Below, one piece after another: positions 8,962-25,332 of a DNA stretch of 64,000 nt. The DNA comes from Burkholderiales bacterium (lineage in GTDB: Bacteria; Pseudomonadota; Gammaproteobacteria; Burkholderiales; Ga0077523): NCBI GenBank assembly GCA_019745565.1, contig JAIESW010000028.1, positions 45,609 to 109,608 of the forward strand. Reading direction: 5' to 3'. How positions within the stretch are numbered: the stretch's first letter is position 1; the number at the start of each line of letters is the position of its first letter. The translations under genes were made by a program, and so were the position numbers. Below the pieces are notes generated by a model. That model searched no databases and had not been told where the DNA came from. It was given only the letters and a program-made list of their open reading frames with translations.

Positions 8962-10320
8962 ATGAACATTCTGTCCACCATCCTCGCCTTCGTCGTCGCA
9001 CTGGGTTTGCTGATCGTGTTCCACGAGCTGGGACACTACCTGGTGGCGCGGCTGTGCGGCGTGAAGGTGCTCCGCTTCTCGGTGGGCTTCGGTGCGCCGA
9101 TCTGGCACCGCAGGCTCGGCCGCGACGGCACCGAGTGGGCGATCGGCGGTTTTCCGCTGGGCGGCTACGTGAAGATGCTGGACGAGCGCGAAGGGCCGGT
9201 GGCACCGTCGGAGCTGCACCGTGCCTTCAACCGGCAGAACGTCTGGCGCCGCAGCGCCATCGTGGCTGCCGGACCCATCGCGAATTTCCTGCTGGCGATC
9301 GCGCTCTACTGGCTGCTGTTCGTGCACGGCATGCCGGGTCTGCGCCCGGTGGTGGACGCACCGCCGGCCGGCACCGCGGCTGCCGTGGCGAGCTTCGAGA
9401 CCGGCGACATCATCACACGCGTGGGCAGCGCGCGCGTGGACACCTGGCAGGACGTGCGCTGGCAGCTGCTCAAGCACGCCATCAAGCGCGAGACGGTCAC
9501 GGTGGAGGTCGAGGATGATCGCGGCGCGCACCGGCAGCGCACGCTCGACCTCGGTGCGATCGAGTCGAAGGACCTCGATGCCGACTTCCTGCGCGTGATC
9601 GGTCTTTCGCGCTACCAACCCGCGATCGTCGGCATGGTGGAAGCGGGCAGCGTCGCGGAGCGGGCCGGGCTGCGGCCGGGCGACCAGATCGTCGGCATCG
9701 ACGACGTGAACGTTGCCCGCTGGAGCGACTTCGTGTCGGTCATCCGCGAGAAGCCCGAGGTCGCGGTGATGCTGCAGGTGGTGCGCGGCGCGGAGGACCT
9801 CGATGTCACCGTGACGCCGGCGCCGAAGGACGAGAACGGGAAGACCATCGGCCGCATCGGCGTCGGTCCGATCGACGGTCCGTCGGGCCTGCAGCGCTAC
9901 ACCGTGCGCGGCGGCATGGCGCCGCTCGAGGCAGTCGCCGCCGCCGCGCGCGAGACCGTCGACAAGTCGGTCTTCACGTTGCAGATGCTGTGGGAGATGA
10001 TCTTCGGCCGCGTATCGCCCAAGAACCTGAGCGGTCCGCTCACCATCGCGGACTACGCCGGTCAGTCGGCGCAGCTCGGCTGGATCTACTACATCCAGTT
10101 CCTCGCGGTGATTTCCATCAGTCTCGGCGTGCTCAATTTACTGCCGGTACCGTTATTGGACGGTGGGCACTTGATGTACTATTTCGCGGAGATCCTCAAG
10201 GGCAGTCCGGTGTCGGAGCGAACGCTCGAAATGGGGCAGCGGGTGGGGATGATCATGCTGTTCGGCCTCATGGCGTTCGCCATCTATAACGACATCAACC
10301 GCCTGGTCGGCGGCTCCTAG
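8962..10320 (+). CDS. rseP: Site-2 intramembrane zinc protease RseP
   Basis: Cleaves the transmembrane segment of anti-sigma factors such as RseA after the first cut by DegS, releasing sigma-E; also clears signal-peptide remnants. 452 residues. The first membrane helix carries the zinc motif HELGH (residues 21-25). Two PDZ-like domains follow (roughly residues 120-300), the second containing ERAGLRPGDQIVGIDD. The C-terminal membrane part has the metal-ligand motif LLPVPLLDGGHL. Located immediately before bamA, whose assembly defects trigger the sigma-E response, a conserved arrangement. Confidence 0.97.
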   Translation: MNILSTILAFVVALGLLIVFHELGHYLVARLCGVKVLRFSVGFGAPIWHRRLGRDGTEWAIGGFPLGGYVKMLDEREGPVAPSELHRAFNRQNVWRRSAIVAAGPIANFLLAIALYWLLFVHGMPGLRPVVDAPPAGTAAAVASFETGDIITRVGSARVDTWQDVRWQLLKHAIKRETVTVEVEDDRGAHRQRTLDLGAIESKDLDADFLRVIGLSRYQPAIVGMVEAGSVAERAGLRPGDQIVGIDDVNVARWSDFVSVIREKPEVAVMLQVVRGAEDLDVTVTPAPKDENGKTIGRIGVGPIDGPSGLQRYTVRGGMAPLEAVAAAARETVDKSVFTLQMLWEMIFGRVSPKNLSGPLTIADYAGQSAQLGWIYYIQFLAVISISLGVLNLLPVPLLDGGHLMYYFAEILKGSPVSERTLEMGQRVGMIMLFGLMAFAIYNDINRLVGGS

Positions 10321-10323
10321 CGG

Positions 10324-12591
10324 ATGAAGCGTTCTCTTATCGCGGTACTGATCGCCCTCGCTTACGCACCGACCGCCCAAGGCTTCGAACCCTTCCAGAT
10401 CCGCGACATCCGCGTCGAAGGCATTCAGCGCACCGACGCGGGCACGGTATTCAGCTATCTCCCCGTCAAGGTCGGCGACCAGATGACGGACGAGAAGGCG
10501 ACGCAGTCGATCCGCCTGCTGTTCCAGACCGGTTTCTTCAAGGACGTGCAGATCGAGGGCGAGGACGGCGTGCTCGTCATCTCGGTGCAGGAACGTCCGG
10601 CCATCGCCGCCATCGACGCGCGCGGCTCGAAGGAATTCGACAAGAAGAAGCTGCTCGAGATCATGCGCCAGGCGGGGCTGCAGGAAGGGCGCATCTTCGA
10701 TCGCTCGATCCTCGAACGCGCGAAGCAGGATCTCAAGAACCAGTACATCGCGCGCGGCAAGTACGGGGTGGACGTGCAGACCACGGTCAACCCGCTCGAG
10801 CGCAACCGCGTGTCGATCAACTTCAACATCTCCGAAGGCGAGGTGGCGAAGATCCGCGGCGTCAACATCGTGGGCAACAAGGTCTTCAAGGACAAGGAAC
10901 TCCTCGATCTGATCGTGCTGCGCACGCCGGGGGTGATGACCTGGTACACGAAGAACGACCAGTATTCGAAGCAGAAACTTTCGGCCGACCTGGAGACGCT
11001 GCGCTCGTTCTACCTGAACCAGGGCTACCTCGAGTTCACCATCGATTCGACCCAGGTGGCGATCAGCCCCGACAAGCGCGACGTCTACATCACCATCAAC
11101 GTCACCGAGGGCGACAAGTACAAGGTCACCGACGTGCGGCTCGCCGGCGAGTTGCTGCTGCCGGAGACGGAGCTGCGGCGCCTGGTGAAGGTGCGGGCGG
11201 GCGACACCTTCTCGCGCGAGCGTCTCACCGAATCCACCAAGCTCATCACCGACCGCCTGGGCAACGACGGCTACGCCTTCGCCCAGGTGAACGCCGTGCC
11301 CGAGGTCAACCGGGAGAAGCGCGAGGTCGCCTTCACGCTGTACGTGGACCCGGGCCGGCGCGTGTACGTGCGCCGCATCAACATCGGCGGCAACCAGAAC
11401 ACCAAGGACGAGGTGATCCGTCGCGAGTTCCGGCAGATGGAAGGTGCCTGGTTCTCGCAGGAGAAGATCAACCGCTCCAAGGTGCGCGTCGATCGTCTCG
11501 GCTATTTCGCCGAGGTCAACATCGACAATCCGGCAGTGCCCGGCACCAACGACCAGGTCGACGTCAACATGAACGTCAAGGAGCGGCCCACCGGCAGCGT
11601 GACGTTCGGCGCCGGCGTGTCGAGCGCGGAGCGGATCATCCTCTCGGGTTCGATCTCGCAGCAGAACGCGTTCGGCACCGGCAACGCGCTGTCGCTGTCG
11701 CTGCAGACCGGCCGCATCAACCGCATCCTGGCGTTGTCCTACACCAATCCCTACTGGACCGACGACGGCGTGAGCCGCGGCTTCGATCTGTATTCGCGGC
11801 GGTTCAATCCCACGGTGCTGCGGTCCTCCAGCTACATCACGAACACCGATGGTGCCGGTGTGCGCTTCGGTGTCCCGGTCTCCGAACTCGACACGATCAA
11901 CTACGGTCTCGCGCTCGAGAACACCGAGATCCAGACCTTCAGCAACAGCGCGCAGCGCATCAAGGACTTCGTCAACACCTTCGGTTCCACCAACCTCGGC
12001 ATCATCGGCACCGTCGGTTTCGCGCGCGATGGTCGCGACAGCACCATCGCGCCGACGCGCGGCACATTGCAGCGCGTGACCCTCGAGTCCGGACTGCCGG
12101 GCGGCGACCTGCGCTACTACAAGCTGGGCTACAAGGCCCAGCACTACATTCCGGTGTCGCGCTACACCACGATCCAGGTCGGGGGCGAGATCGGCTACGC
12201 CGACGGGATCGGCGATCTGCCGCTGCCGTTCTACAAGAACTACTACGCGGGCGGCGTCAACAGCGTGCGCGGCTATGCCACGTATTCGCTGGGTCCGCGC
12301 GACGAGTTCGGGTTCTCCACCGGCGGTCCGCGGCTGCTGCTGGGCAACGTGGAGTACTACTTCCCGTTCCCCGGGGCGGGCAAGGACAACAGCCTGCGGC
12401 TGTCGGGTTTCTTCGACGCCGGTATGGTGGATAATACGTACAGCAGCGAATTCCTGCGCTATTCGGTCGGTCTGTCGCTTAACTGGTTCTCGCCGGTGGG
12501 CCCGCTCAAACTGAGCTTCGGCTTTCCGCTCAACGCCAAGGATGGCGACCGGCTGCAGCGCATCCAGTTCACCCTCGGCACCATTTTCTGA
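10324..12591 (+). CDS. bamA: Outer-membrane assembly factor BamA
   Basis: Central subunit of the BAM complex that folds and inserts beta-barrel proteins into the outer membrane. 755 residues with a Sec signal peptide ending near TAQGFE, five POTRA repeats over about residues 22-420 (the first starts IRDIRVEGIQR) and a C-terminal 16-strand barrel whose lid-strand region includes GGVNSVRGY. The last residue is phenylalanine (FTLGTIF), the outer-membrane beta signal. It starts three bases after rseP and precedes skp, a periplasmic chaperone for its substrates. Confidence 0.98.
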   Translation: MKRSLIAVLIALAYAPTAQGFEPFQIRDIRVEGIQRTDAGTVFSYLPVKVGDQMTDEKATQSIRLLFQTGFFKDVQIEGEDGVLVISVQERPAIAAIDARGSKEFDKKKLLEIMRQAGLQEGRIFDRSILERAKQDLKNQYIARGKYGVDVQTTVNPLERNRVSINFNISEGEVAKIRGVNIVGNKVFKDKELLDLIVLRTPGVMTWYTKNDQYSKQKLSADLETLRSFYLNQGYLEFTIDSTQVAISPDKRDVYITINVTEGDKYKVTDVRLAGELLLPETELRRLVKVRAGDTFSRERLTESTKLITDRLGNDGYAFAQVNAVPEVNREKREVAFTLYVDPGRRVYVRRINIGGNQNTKDEVIRREFRQMEGAWFSQEKINRSKVRVDRLGYFAEVNIDNPAVPGTNDQVDVNMNVKERPTGSVTFGAGVSSAERIILSGSISQQNAFGTGNALSLSLQTGRINRILALSYTNPYWTDDGVSRGFDLYSRRFNPTVLRSSSYITNTDGAGVRFGVPVSELDTINYGLALENTEIQTFSNSAQRIKDFVNTFGSTNLGIIGTVGFARDGRDSTIAPTRGTLQRVTLESGLPGGDLRYYKLGYKAQHYIPVSRYTTIQVGGEIGYADGIGDLPLPFYKNYYAGGVNSVRGYATYSLGPRDEFGFSTGGPRLLLGNVEYYFPFPGAGKDNSLRLSGFFDAGMVDNTYSSEFLRYSVGLSLNWFSPVGPLKLSFGFPLNAKDGDRLQRIQFTLGTIF

Positions 12592-12654
12592 CGACTCGGC
12601 CGTGGCGTCGGTTTGCTGACGCACCACGGCACGAGCATGACGGAGACCACACCA

Positions 12655-13161
12655 GTGAAATTGACCGCCCCGCTGTTTGGCGCACTCGCGCTGCTGCCGG
12701 CGCTGGCGCTCGCCCAGGCCGACATGAAGGACCTCAAGATCGGCTTCGTGTCGATCGAGCGCATCCTCAAGGACTCGCCGCCCGCGGTGAAGGCCAACAA
12801 GAAGCTCGAGAAGGAGTTCCAGGCGCGCGGCCAGGAGATCGAGAAGCTCGCCAAGCAGGCGCGCGAACTGCAGGCGGTGCTCGAGAAGGAAAGCGTCACC
12901 ATGTCGGAGAGCGACCGGCGCACCAAGGAAGGCGAACTCGGGCGTTTGAACCGCGACCTGCAGCGGCTGCAGCGCGAATTCCGCGAAGAGCTCAACCTGC
13001 GACGCAACGAGGAATTCCAGCAGATCATCGAGCGGGCGAACAAGGTCGTGCAGCAGATCGCCGAAGCCGAGAAGTTCGATCTGATCCTGCAGGAGGCCGT
13101 GTTTCGCAGCCCGCGCATCGACATTACCGAAAAGGTCCTGAAGGCGCTCACCGACAAGTGA
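12655..13161 (+). CDS. skp: Periplasmic chaperone Skp (OmpH)
   Basis: Trimeric periplasmic holdase that keeps unfolded outer-membrane proteins soluble on the way to BamA. The mature part is almost entirely charged helix (about residues 30-150), as expected for the Skp tentacles, and the N-terminal block KIGFVSIERIL is typical. I chose GTG 12655: GGAG at 12642-12645 is nine bases upstream and the protein then begins with a clean signal peptide, MKLTAPLFGALALLPALALA. In-frame ATG 12637 and TTG 12613 would put extra residues before the signal. 168 residues. Confidence 0.94.
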   Translation: MKLTAPLFGALALLPALALAQADMKDLKIGFVSIERILKDSPPAVKANKKLEKEFQARGQEIEKLAKQARELQAVLEKESVTMSESDRRTKEGELGRLNRDLQRLQREFREELNLRRNEEFQQIIERANKVVQQIAEAEKFDLILQEAVFRSPRIDITEKVLKALTDK

Positions 13162-13194
13162 TCGGTGCTTGAAGGGGCGGCCGCCGGTACCCAC

Positions 13195-14244
13195 ATGAAC
13201 GCTGCGCATCCGCCCTATACCCTCGAACAGATTGTCGCCCGCCTCGGCGGGGAACTCATCGGTCCGCCGCACATCTCGGTCCGGCAGGTGGCCCCCCTGG
13301 ACCAGGCGGGTCCGGAGGATCTGTCCTTCCTGACCGGCGGTAAGTACCGCCGACTGCTGGAGGGGACGCGGGCGGCCGCGGTCATTCTCGGCACGGCCGA
13401 CCGCGACAGCACCGAGCGGCCGCGTATAGTCAGCACCAACCCGTACGCCTATCTCGCGCGCGCCTCGGCTTTGCTCAATCCGGCGGCGCCGGTCGAGCCG
13501 GGCATTCACGCTACGGCCGTGGTCGATCCCCGGGCGAGCGTGGCGGCGAGCGCGTCGATCGGTCCTTGCGTGACGGTGGGCGCCGGCGCCACGATCGGCG
13601 AGCGCGCCGTGATCGGTGCCGGGTGCGCCATCGGGACTGACGCATCCATCGGCGCGGATACGCGGCTCCATGCCAACGTCGTCGTCTATCCGGGTTGCCG
13701 CGTCGGTGCGCGAGGCATCCTGCATTCCGGTGTCGTGATCGGCGGTGACGGCTTCGGCATCGCCGAGGAGGATGGCCGCTGGATCAAGGTGCCGCAGGTG
13801 GGGCGGGCGATCCTCGGGGACGACGTCGAGATCGGTGCCAACACCACGGTGGATCGCGGAGCGCTGGGCGACACCGTGATCGAGGACGGCGTCAAGATGG
13901 ACAACCTGATCCAGATCGCGCACAACGTCGTCGTCGGTGCGCATACCGCCATCGCCGCCTGCGCCGGCATCGCGGGCTCGGCCCGCATTGGCCGGCAGTG
14001 CCGCATTGGCGGAGCCGCCATGATCCACGGCCATATCGAAATCTGCGACCACGCGATCGTCGGAGCCGGTACGATGGTGCGCAAGAGCATCACCGAACCG
14101 GGTATCTACGATGGTTTCTTTCCCAGTCTGCCGCACCGCGAATGGATGAAGAACCTCGCACAGTTCAACCGCCTGCACGAACTCGGCCGCACCGTGCAGG
14201 AACTCAAGGCAAGGCTCGAGGCGCTCGAAGGGAAAGCCAAGTGA
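13195..14244 (+). CDS. lpxD: UDP-3-O-(3-hydroxyacyl)glucosamine N-acyltransferase
   Basis: Third step of lipid A synthesis: transfers a hydroxyacyl chain from ACP to the amine of UDP-3-O-acylglucosamine. 349 residues. An N-terminal uridine-binding domain ([16 protein letters not shown] to about residue 100) precedes a left-handed beta-helix of hexapeptide repeats and a C-terminal helix. The catalytic histidine region is [11 protein letters not shown] chose ATG 13195 because it gives the family N-terminus; in-frame GTG 13165 adds ten residues and neither start has a strong ribosome-binding site. Confidence 0.96.
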   Translation: MNAAHPPYTLEQIVARLGGELIGPPHISVRQVAPLDQAGPEDLSFLTGGKYRRLLEGTRAAAVILGTADRDSTERPRIVSTNPYAYLARASALLNPAAPVEPGIHATAVVDPRASVAASASIGPCVTVGAGATIGERAVIGAGCAIGTDASIGADTRLHANVVVYPGCRVGARGILHSGVVIGGDGFGIAEEDGRWIKVPQVGRAILGDDVEIGANTTVDRGALGDTVIEDGVKMDNLIQIAHNVVVGAHTAIAACAGIAGSARIGRQCRIGGAAMIHGHIEICDHAIVGAGTMVRKSITEPGIYDGFFPSLPHREWMKNLAQFNRLHELGRTVQELKARLEALEGKAK

Positions 14245-14702
14245 ACGCGATGGAAATCCATCAGATCCTGCAGTATCTGCCGCACCGGTATCCCTTCCTG
14301 CTGGTCGATCGGGTGCTGTCCTGCGAACCGGGCAAGGAGATCACGGCGCTCAAGAACGTGACCATCAACGAGCCGTTCTTCGCCGGCCACTTCCCGCACT
14401 ACAAGGTGATGCCCGGGGTTCTCATCATCGAGGCCATGGCCCAGGCCGCCGCGATCCTGTCGTTCAAGACCGTCGACACCAAGGCGGACGAGAACTCGGT
14501 CTACTATTTCGTCGGCATCGACAACGCGCGTTTCAAGAAGCCGGTGACGGCGGGCGACCAGCTCATCATCACGGCCCGGCTCGAGCGTCAGCTGCGCGGC
14601 ATCTGGAAGTACGCGGCCGAGGCCAAGGTCGACGGCGCGCTCGTGGCCGAGGCGGGCCTCATGTGCACCATGAGGGACGTTTCCGCGATCGTCGGCTCAT
14701 GA
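14241..14702 (+). CDS. fabZ: 3-hydroxyacyl-ACP dehydratase FabZ
   Basis: Dehydrates 3-hydroxyacyl-ACP in fatty acid elongation and so competes with LpxA/LpxD for the same hydroxyacyl donors. Hot-dog fold protein of 153 residues with [13 protein letters not shown], the catalytic histidine in [13 protein letters not shown] and the catalytic glutamate in [12 protein letters not shown] 14241 overlaps the lpxD stop by four bases and lies seven bases from GGGA; ATG 14250 is a possible alternative, giving 150 residues. The end overlaps lpxA by four bases. Confidence 0.97.
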   Translation: MNAMEIHQILQYLPHRYPFLLVDRVLSCEPGKEITALKNVTINEPFFAGHFPHYKVMPGVLIIEAMAQAAAILSFKTVDTKADENSVYYFVGIDNARFKKPVTAGDQLIITARLERQLRGIWKYAAEAKVDGALVAEAGLMCTMRDVSAIVGS

Positions 14703-15469
14703 TCCATCCGACCGCCATCGTGCACCCTGCCGCACGGCTCGGCGCCGGCGTGACGGTGGGCCCCTACGCCGTGATCGGCGAGCACGTGAGCATCGGGGAC
14801 GGCACCTCGATCGGGCCGCACGCGGTGGTGACCGGCCACACGACGATCGGCCGCGACAACCGCATCTTCCAGTTCACGTCCGTCGGCGACGAACCGCAGG
14901 ACAAGAAGTACGCCGGCGAACCCACCCGGGTGGAGATCGGCGATCGCAATACGATCCGCGAGTTCTGCACCATCAACTGCGGCACGGTGCAGGACATCGG
15001 CGTCACCCGCTTGGGGCACGACAACTGGATCATGGCCTACGTGCACGTCGCCCACGACTGCGTGGTGGGCAGCAACGTGATCATGGCGAACTGCACGCAG
15101 CTCGCCGGCCACGTGCACGTGGGCGACTGGGTGATCCTCGGGGGTTTCACCGGTGCGCACCAGTTCTGCCATATCGGGGCGCATGCCATGACGGCCATCG
15201 CGACCGTGCTGGTGCACGATCTGCCGCCCTACGTCATGGCGAAGGGCGACACGGCCAATGCCCACGGCATCAACGCCGAAGGACTCAAGCGCCGCGGCTT
15301 CACCGCCGAGGCGATCGCCGGCATCCGCCGAGCCTACAAGACGCTGTATCGATCGGGTCTCACGCTCGACGAGGCGCGCGCCGCGCTCGCCGAGCAGGTT
15401 GCCGAGTGTCCGGAAGTCGGGGTGATGGTGGAGTTCCTCGGGCGGACGACACGCGGCATCGTCCGGTAG
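14699..15469 (+). CDS. lpxA: UDP-N-acetylglucosamine O-acyltransferase
   Basis: First enzyme of lipid A synthesis: moves a 3-hydroxyacyl chain from ACP to the 3-OH of UDP-GlcNAc. 256 residues, the usual size. The protein is a beta-helix of hexapeptide repeats beginning [14 protein letters not shown], with the catalytic histidine in [11 protein letters not shown] and a C-terminal helical domain from about residue 190. Its ATG overlaps the fabZ stop (ATGA). The reaction is reversible, so flux is normally fixed by LpxC, which is not in this window. Confidence 0.98.
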   Translation: MIHPTAIVHPAARLGAGVTVGPYAVIGEHVSIGDGTSIGPHAVVTGHTTIGRDNRIFQFTSVGDEPQDKKYAGEPTRVEIGDRNTIREFCTINCGTVQDIGVTRLGHDNWIMAYVHVAHDCVVGSNVIMANCTQLAGHVHVGDWVILGGFTGAHQFCHIGAHAMTAIATVLVHDLPPYVMAKGDTANAHGINAEGLKRRGFTAEAIAGIRRAYKTLYRSGLTLDEARAALAEQVAECPEVGVMVEFLGRTTRGIVR

Positions 15470-15475
15470 GGCGCC

Positions 15476-16678
15476 GTGGAGCGACAGGTGCGCATCGCGA
15501 TGGTGGCGGGCGAAGCTTCGGGCGATCTCATCGCCGCGCCGCTGATCGCGGCACTGAAGGCCCGTCTTCCGGGTGCACGCTTCTTCGGCATCGGCGGGCC
15601 GAAGATGCAGTCGGCCGGTTTCGAGACCTGGTTCGACATGGAAACGCTCGCGGTGCGCGGCTACGTGGAGGCGGCGCGCAGCATCCCGCGCATCCTCTCG
15701 ATCCGCGGACAGGTGAAGTCGCGGCTGCTCGACGATCCGCCCGATCTCTTCGTGGGCATCGATGCGCCCGACTTCAACCTGGGGCTCGAGGAGCGGCTGC
15801 GCAGCGCCCGCATCCCCACGGCCCACTACGTCGGGCCGTCCATCTGGGCCTGGCGCGGCGAGCGCATCCACAAGATCAAGCGTGCAGCGGATCGGGTGCT
15901 GGCACTGTTCCCCTTCGAGCCCGCGATCTACGAAAAGGCCGAGATACCGGTCACGTTCGTGGGGCATCCCCTGGCAGACGAAGTGCCCGCAGTGCCGGAC
16001 CGCGACATCGCCCGCGAGCAGTTCCGGTTGCCGCTCAATGCACCGGTGTTCGCGCTGTTGCCGGGCAGCCGGCGCGGCGAACTCGAGCAGCATGCCGGCC
16101 TGTTCCTCGACACCGCCAAGCTGATCGTGCAGCAGGTGCCCGATGCCCGCTTCCTGGTGCCGCTTACCAGCCGGGCGACGCGGATGCAGTTCGAAGTGGC
16201 CCAGTACGAGCACAAGGCGGCGGATCTGCCGCTCACCATCCTGTTCGGCCATGCCCAGATGGCGATGACCGCCGCCGACGTCGTGCTGGTGGCTTCGGGC
16301 ACCGCGACGCTGGAGGCGGCGCTGTTGCGCCGACCCATGGTCATCACCTACCGCGTGCCGAAGCTCACGTGGCATCTGATGTGGCCGCGCCGCCTGTTGC
16401 CTTACGTGGGTTTGCCGAACGTGCTGGCAGGGCGGTTCGTGGTTCCGGAGATCCTGCAGGACGAGGCCACGCCGGCGAACCTCGCACAGGCGTTGCTAAA
16501 CCAGTTGCGCGACAAGGTGGTGCGCGAGCGCCAGCAGCTCTGCTTCGAGGCGATCTACCACTCGTTGCGGCAGGGTGCCGCCGAGCGCGCTGCGGAAGCT
16601 CTGATGCCCATGCTGGAAGGGCGCCGAACCGGTCCGGCGCAGGTGTCCCTGTCGATCCCGGAGGGTTCGCGTCCGTGA
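15476..16678 (+). CDS. lpxB: Lipid-A-disaccharide synthase
   Basis: Glycosyltransferase family 19 enzyme condensing UDP-2,3-diacylglucosamine with lipid X to the tetraacyl disaccharide. 400 residues, starting at GTG 15476. Recognisable blocks are [11 protein letters not shown] at the N-terminus, FFGIGGPKM, the conserved [13 protein letters not shown], and the nucleotide-sugar site with [12 protein letters not shown] and [11 protein letters not shown]. It completes the lpxD-fabZ-lpxA-lpxB block and overlaps rnhB by four bases. Confidence 0.97.
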   Translation: MERQVRIAMVAGEASGDLIAAPLIAALKARLPGARFFGIGGPKMQSAGFETWFDMETLAVRGYVEAARSIPRILSIRGQVKSRLLDDPPDLFVGIDAPDFNLGLEERLRSARIPTAHYVGPSIWAWRGERIHKIKRAADRVLALFPFEPAIYEKAEIPVTFVGHPLADEVPAVPDRDIAREQFRLPLNAPVFALLPGSRRGELEQHAGLFLDTAKLIVQQVPDARFLVPLTSRATRMQFEVAQYEHKAADLPLTILFGHAQMAMTAADVVLVASGTATLEAALLRRPMVITYRVPKLTWHLMWPRRLLPYVGLPNVLAGRFVVPEILQDEATPANLAQALLNQLRDKVVRERQQLCFEAIYHSLRQGAAERAAEALMPMLEGRRTGPAQVSLSIPEGSRP

Positions 16679-17256
16679 CCCGCCTCACCCTCGTGGCCGG
16701 CGTCGACGAAGCCGGGCGCGGGCCGCTCGCGGGGCCGGTGGTAGCAGCCTGCGTAGTGCTCGATCCGAAGCGGCCCATCGCCGGGCTCGCCGACTCGAAG
16801 AAGCTTTCGCCGCAACGGCGCACGCTGCTCGCGGTGCAGATCCGCGACCGCGCGCTCGCCTGGGCGGTGGCGTCCGCCAGCCCGAGCGAAATCGACGAGC
16901 ACAACATCCTGCGCGCCACGCTGCTTGCCATGGCGCGGGCGGTCGAGGGGCTGGGCCTCCTGCCGGACGAGATCCTGGTGGACGGCCTGCACTGTCCGCC
17001 CGTGTCGTGCCGCGCACGTGCGGTGGTGAAGGGCGATGCGACCGTGCCGTCAATCAGTGCGGCGTCGATCCTCGCCAAGACCGATCGCGACGCGATGATG
17101 GACGCGCTGCACGAGCGGTTTCCCGGCTACGGGTTCGACCGGCATCGCGGCTATCCGACACCGGAGCACGTCGCAGCGCTGCGCCGCCTGGGTCCGACCG
17201 AAGTGCACCGCCGCAGCTTTGCGCCGGTGCGCGCGGCCTTCGAGCTGCACGCCTGA
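16675..17256 (+). CDS. rnhB: Ribonuclease HII
   Basis: Cuts RNA in RNA-DNA hybrids and initiates removal of single ribonucleotides misincorporated in DNA. 193 residues. The active-site start is [14 protein letters not shown] with the first two acidic ligands; LVDGLHC supplies the third aspartate and [12 protein letters not shown] the fourth. GTG 16675 overlaps the lpxB stop (GTGA) and GGAGG lies about ten bases upstream. The lpxB-rnhB linkage is common in proteobacteria. Confidence 0.97.
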   Translation: MTRLTLVAGVDEAGRGPLAGPVVAACVVLDPKRPIAGLADSKKLSPQRRTLLAVQIRDRALAWAVASASPSEIDEHNILRATLLAMARAVEGLGLLPDEILVDGLHCPPVSCRARAVVKGDATVPSISAASILAKTDRDAMMDALHERFPGYGFDRHRGYPTPEHVAALRRLGPTEVHRRSFAPVRAAFELHA

Positions 17257-17260
17257 CACC

Positions 17261-17710
17261 ATGGACATCGCGCGCTGGTTGCATCTGCTGGGTGTGGCGG
17301 TCTGGGTCGGCGGCATGTTCTTCGCATACATGGCGCTGCGGCCGGCTGCGGTCGCCGTGCTGGAACCGCCCCTGCGCCTGTCGCTGTGGCACCAGACCCT
17401 GAGCCGTTTCTTCCGCTGGGTGTGGGTGGCCGTGGCGCTGATTCTGGCCTCGGGCCTGCACATGATCGCGGTGCTGGGCGGTCACGGTGCTCCCGTTTAC
17501 GCCTGGGTCATGCTGGCGATCGGCATCGTGATGATGCTGATCTTCGCGCACGTGTTCTTCGCACCCTACCGCCGGCTGGGCCGCGCGGTCGCCGCGGGCG
17601 ACTGGAAAGCGGGCGGGGCGGCTCTGGGTCAGATCCGGAAACTGGTGGGTCTCAACCTGATCCTGGGGTTGATCACCATCACGGTGGCGACCGTGGGCAG
17701 GATGCTCTGA
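17261..17710 (+). CDS. CopD-family small integral membrane protein
   Basis: 149 residues with four predicted membrane helices. The N-terminal block ARWLHLLGVAVWVGGMFF, with a histidine facing a tryptophan-glycine-glycine turn, is typical of the CopD/DUF2269-type proteins, some of which are linked to copper uptake or heme-type cofactors. No function can be assigned from sequence. It starts four bases after rnhB and is the last plus-strand gene before convergent ppsR. A possible 8-bp stem with a 19-base loop (17728-17762) lies in the gap but has no T-run. Confidence 0.7.
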   Translation: MDIARWLHLLGVAVWVGGMFFAYMALRPAAVAVLEPPLRLSLWHQTLSRFFRWVWVAVALILASGLHMIAVLGGHGAPVYAWVMLAIGIVMMLIFAHVFFAPYRRLGRAVAAGDWKAGGAALGQIRKLVGLNLILGLITITVATVGRML

Positions 17711-17788
17711 ATCGTTGAAGGGGGAGAACTGCCACCTCTTTCGCGTCGAATGCTGTGGCAGTCTCGCGTCGACAGAGGTTCTCTACGC

Positions 17789-18616
17789 TCAAAAGCTCTG
17801 CCGGTGCAGCTGCCCCTGGTGCACGATGGTCGCTGCCAGTTCCTCGATCGAACGGTTGGTCGCGTCGAGGAAGGGAATCCCTTCCTCCCGCATCAGCATC
17901 TCCGCCCGGTCGATCTCGTACTGGCAGTTGTCGAGCTGCGCGTAGCGGCTGTTGGGTCGCCGCTCGTTCCGGATGTGTGCGAGGCGCGGTGCCTGAATGG
18001 TGAGGCCGAAGAGCTTGCGCCGGTACTTGTTGAGGCGGGCCGGCAGCTTCATGTCCTGGAAGTCCTCGGGGATCAGCGGATAGTTCGCCGCGCGGATGCC
18101 GTACTGCAGTCCCAGGTAGAGGCACGTCGGCGTCTTGCCGGAGCGCGACACGCCCACCAGGATCACGTCGGCCTCGTGCAGTTCCTTGGTGGACACGCCG
18201 TCGTCATGAGCGAGGCAGAAGTTCACCGCTTCGATGCGCGAGTGGTATTCGTTGGTGTTGCGCACCCGGTGCGACCGGCCGATCTCGTGGCTGTGGCTGA
18301 CTCCCAGCTCCTGCTCCATCGGCGAGATGAACACCTGGAAGCAGTCGAGATAGAGCCCGTTCGACTTGGCGATGACCGCGCTCACCTCCGTGTCGACCAG
18401 CGTACTGAACACGAGGGGTCTCAGGCCATCCCGGGCGACCTCGTTGATCTGTCGGACCGCCTCGTTGGCGCGCTCGACCGAGTCGACGAAGGGCAGGGTG
18501 GTCTCCTTGAACTGCACGCCCTCGAACTGGGCGAGCAGGCTGTGCCCGAGCATCTCGGCCGTGATGCCGGTGCGGTCGGACACGAAGAAGGCATGGCGTA
18601 GTCCCGGTGTCTCCAT
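17789..18616 (-). CDS. ppsR: PEP synthase regulatory kinase/phosphorylase
   Basis: DUF299 bifunctional regulator that inactivates PEP synthase by ADP-dependent phosphorylation of a threonine next to its catalytic histidine, and reactivates it by phosphate-dependent dephosphorylation. 275 residues, as in E. coli PpsR. The N-terminal block reads [20 protein letters not shown] and the P-loop is [16 protein letters not shown]. It is divergent from its target ppsA, separated by 82 bases, which supports the assignment. Confidence 0.96.
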   Translation of the reverse strand: METPGLRHAFFVSDRTGITAEMLGHSLLAQFEGVQFKETTLPFVDSVERANEAVRQINEVARDGLRPLVFSTLVDTEVSAVIAKSNGLYLDCFQVFISPMEQELGVSHSHEIGRSHRVRNTNEYHSRIEAVNFCLAHDDGVSTKELHEADVILVGVSRSGKTPTCLYLGLQYGIRAANYPLIPEDFQDMKLPARLNKYRRKLFGLTIQAPRLAHIRNERRPNSRYAQLDNCQYEIDRAEMLMREEGIPFLDATNRSIEELAATIVHQGQLHRQSF

Positions 18617-18698
18617 CGTGCTGCGCTGCAATACGTTGTTCGGTAACATAGCAGCTTTTGTCGCACCCGACCAAGCACGGTCGCCGGAGGAGAACAGA

Positions 18699-25017
<6,319 letters not shown>

Positions 25018-25032
25018 CGCGCCGCCGATGCC

Positions 25033-25323
25033 ATGCGCTTCCTGACGATCGGCCTGGTGATTGCGATCGTCCTGCTGCAGAACCCGTTGTGGTTCGGCAA
25101 GGGCGGGTGGTTGAAGGTGCACGACCTGAGCGGGCAGGTGGCCGCGCAGCGCACGAAGAACGAGGAGTTGCGCACGCGCAACGGAGCGCTGGACGCCGAA
25201 GTGCGCGATCTCAAGCAGGGCTACGACGCGATCGAGGAACGGGCGCGGGCCGAACTCGGCATGATCCGGCAGGACGAACTGTTCTTCCAGGTGCTGAGCG
25301 CCGCGCCCGCTGCGAAGCGCTGA
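25033..25323 (+). CDS. ftsB: Cell division protein FtsB
   Basis: Small bitopic division protein that forms the FtsQLB complex and signals to FtsWI. 96 residues: one N-terminal membrane helix (about residues 3-20), then a periplasmic coiled coil with heptad-like spacing ([20 protein letters not shown]) and the conserved end [19 protein letters not shown]. Its location directly after eno is the usual one. Confidence 0.95.
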   Translation: MRFLTIGLVIAIVLLQNPLWFGKGGWLKVHDLSGQVAAQRTKNEELRTRNGALDAEVRDLKQGYDAIEERARAELGMIRQDELFFQVLSAAPAAKR

Positions 25324-25332
25324 GACCCCGGA

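Noticed and set aside
10153..14178. Open frame of 1341 codons on the minus strand
   Set aside because: It lies wholly antisense to rseP, bamA, skp and lpxD, is rich in His, Arg, Gly and Ala, and shows no domain. It is the usual high-GC shadow of real genes.
17728..17762. ACTGCCAC/GTGGCAGT stem between convergent genes
   Set aside because: Eight-base stem but 19-base loop and no T-run; could be chance, so not called a terminator.
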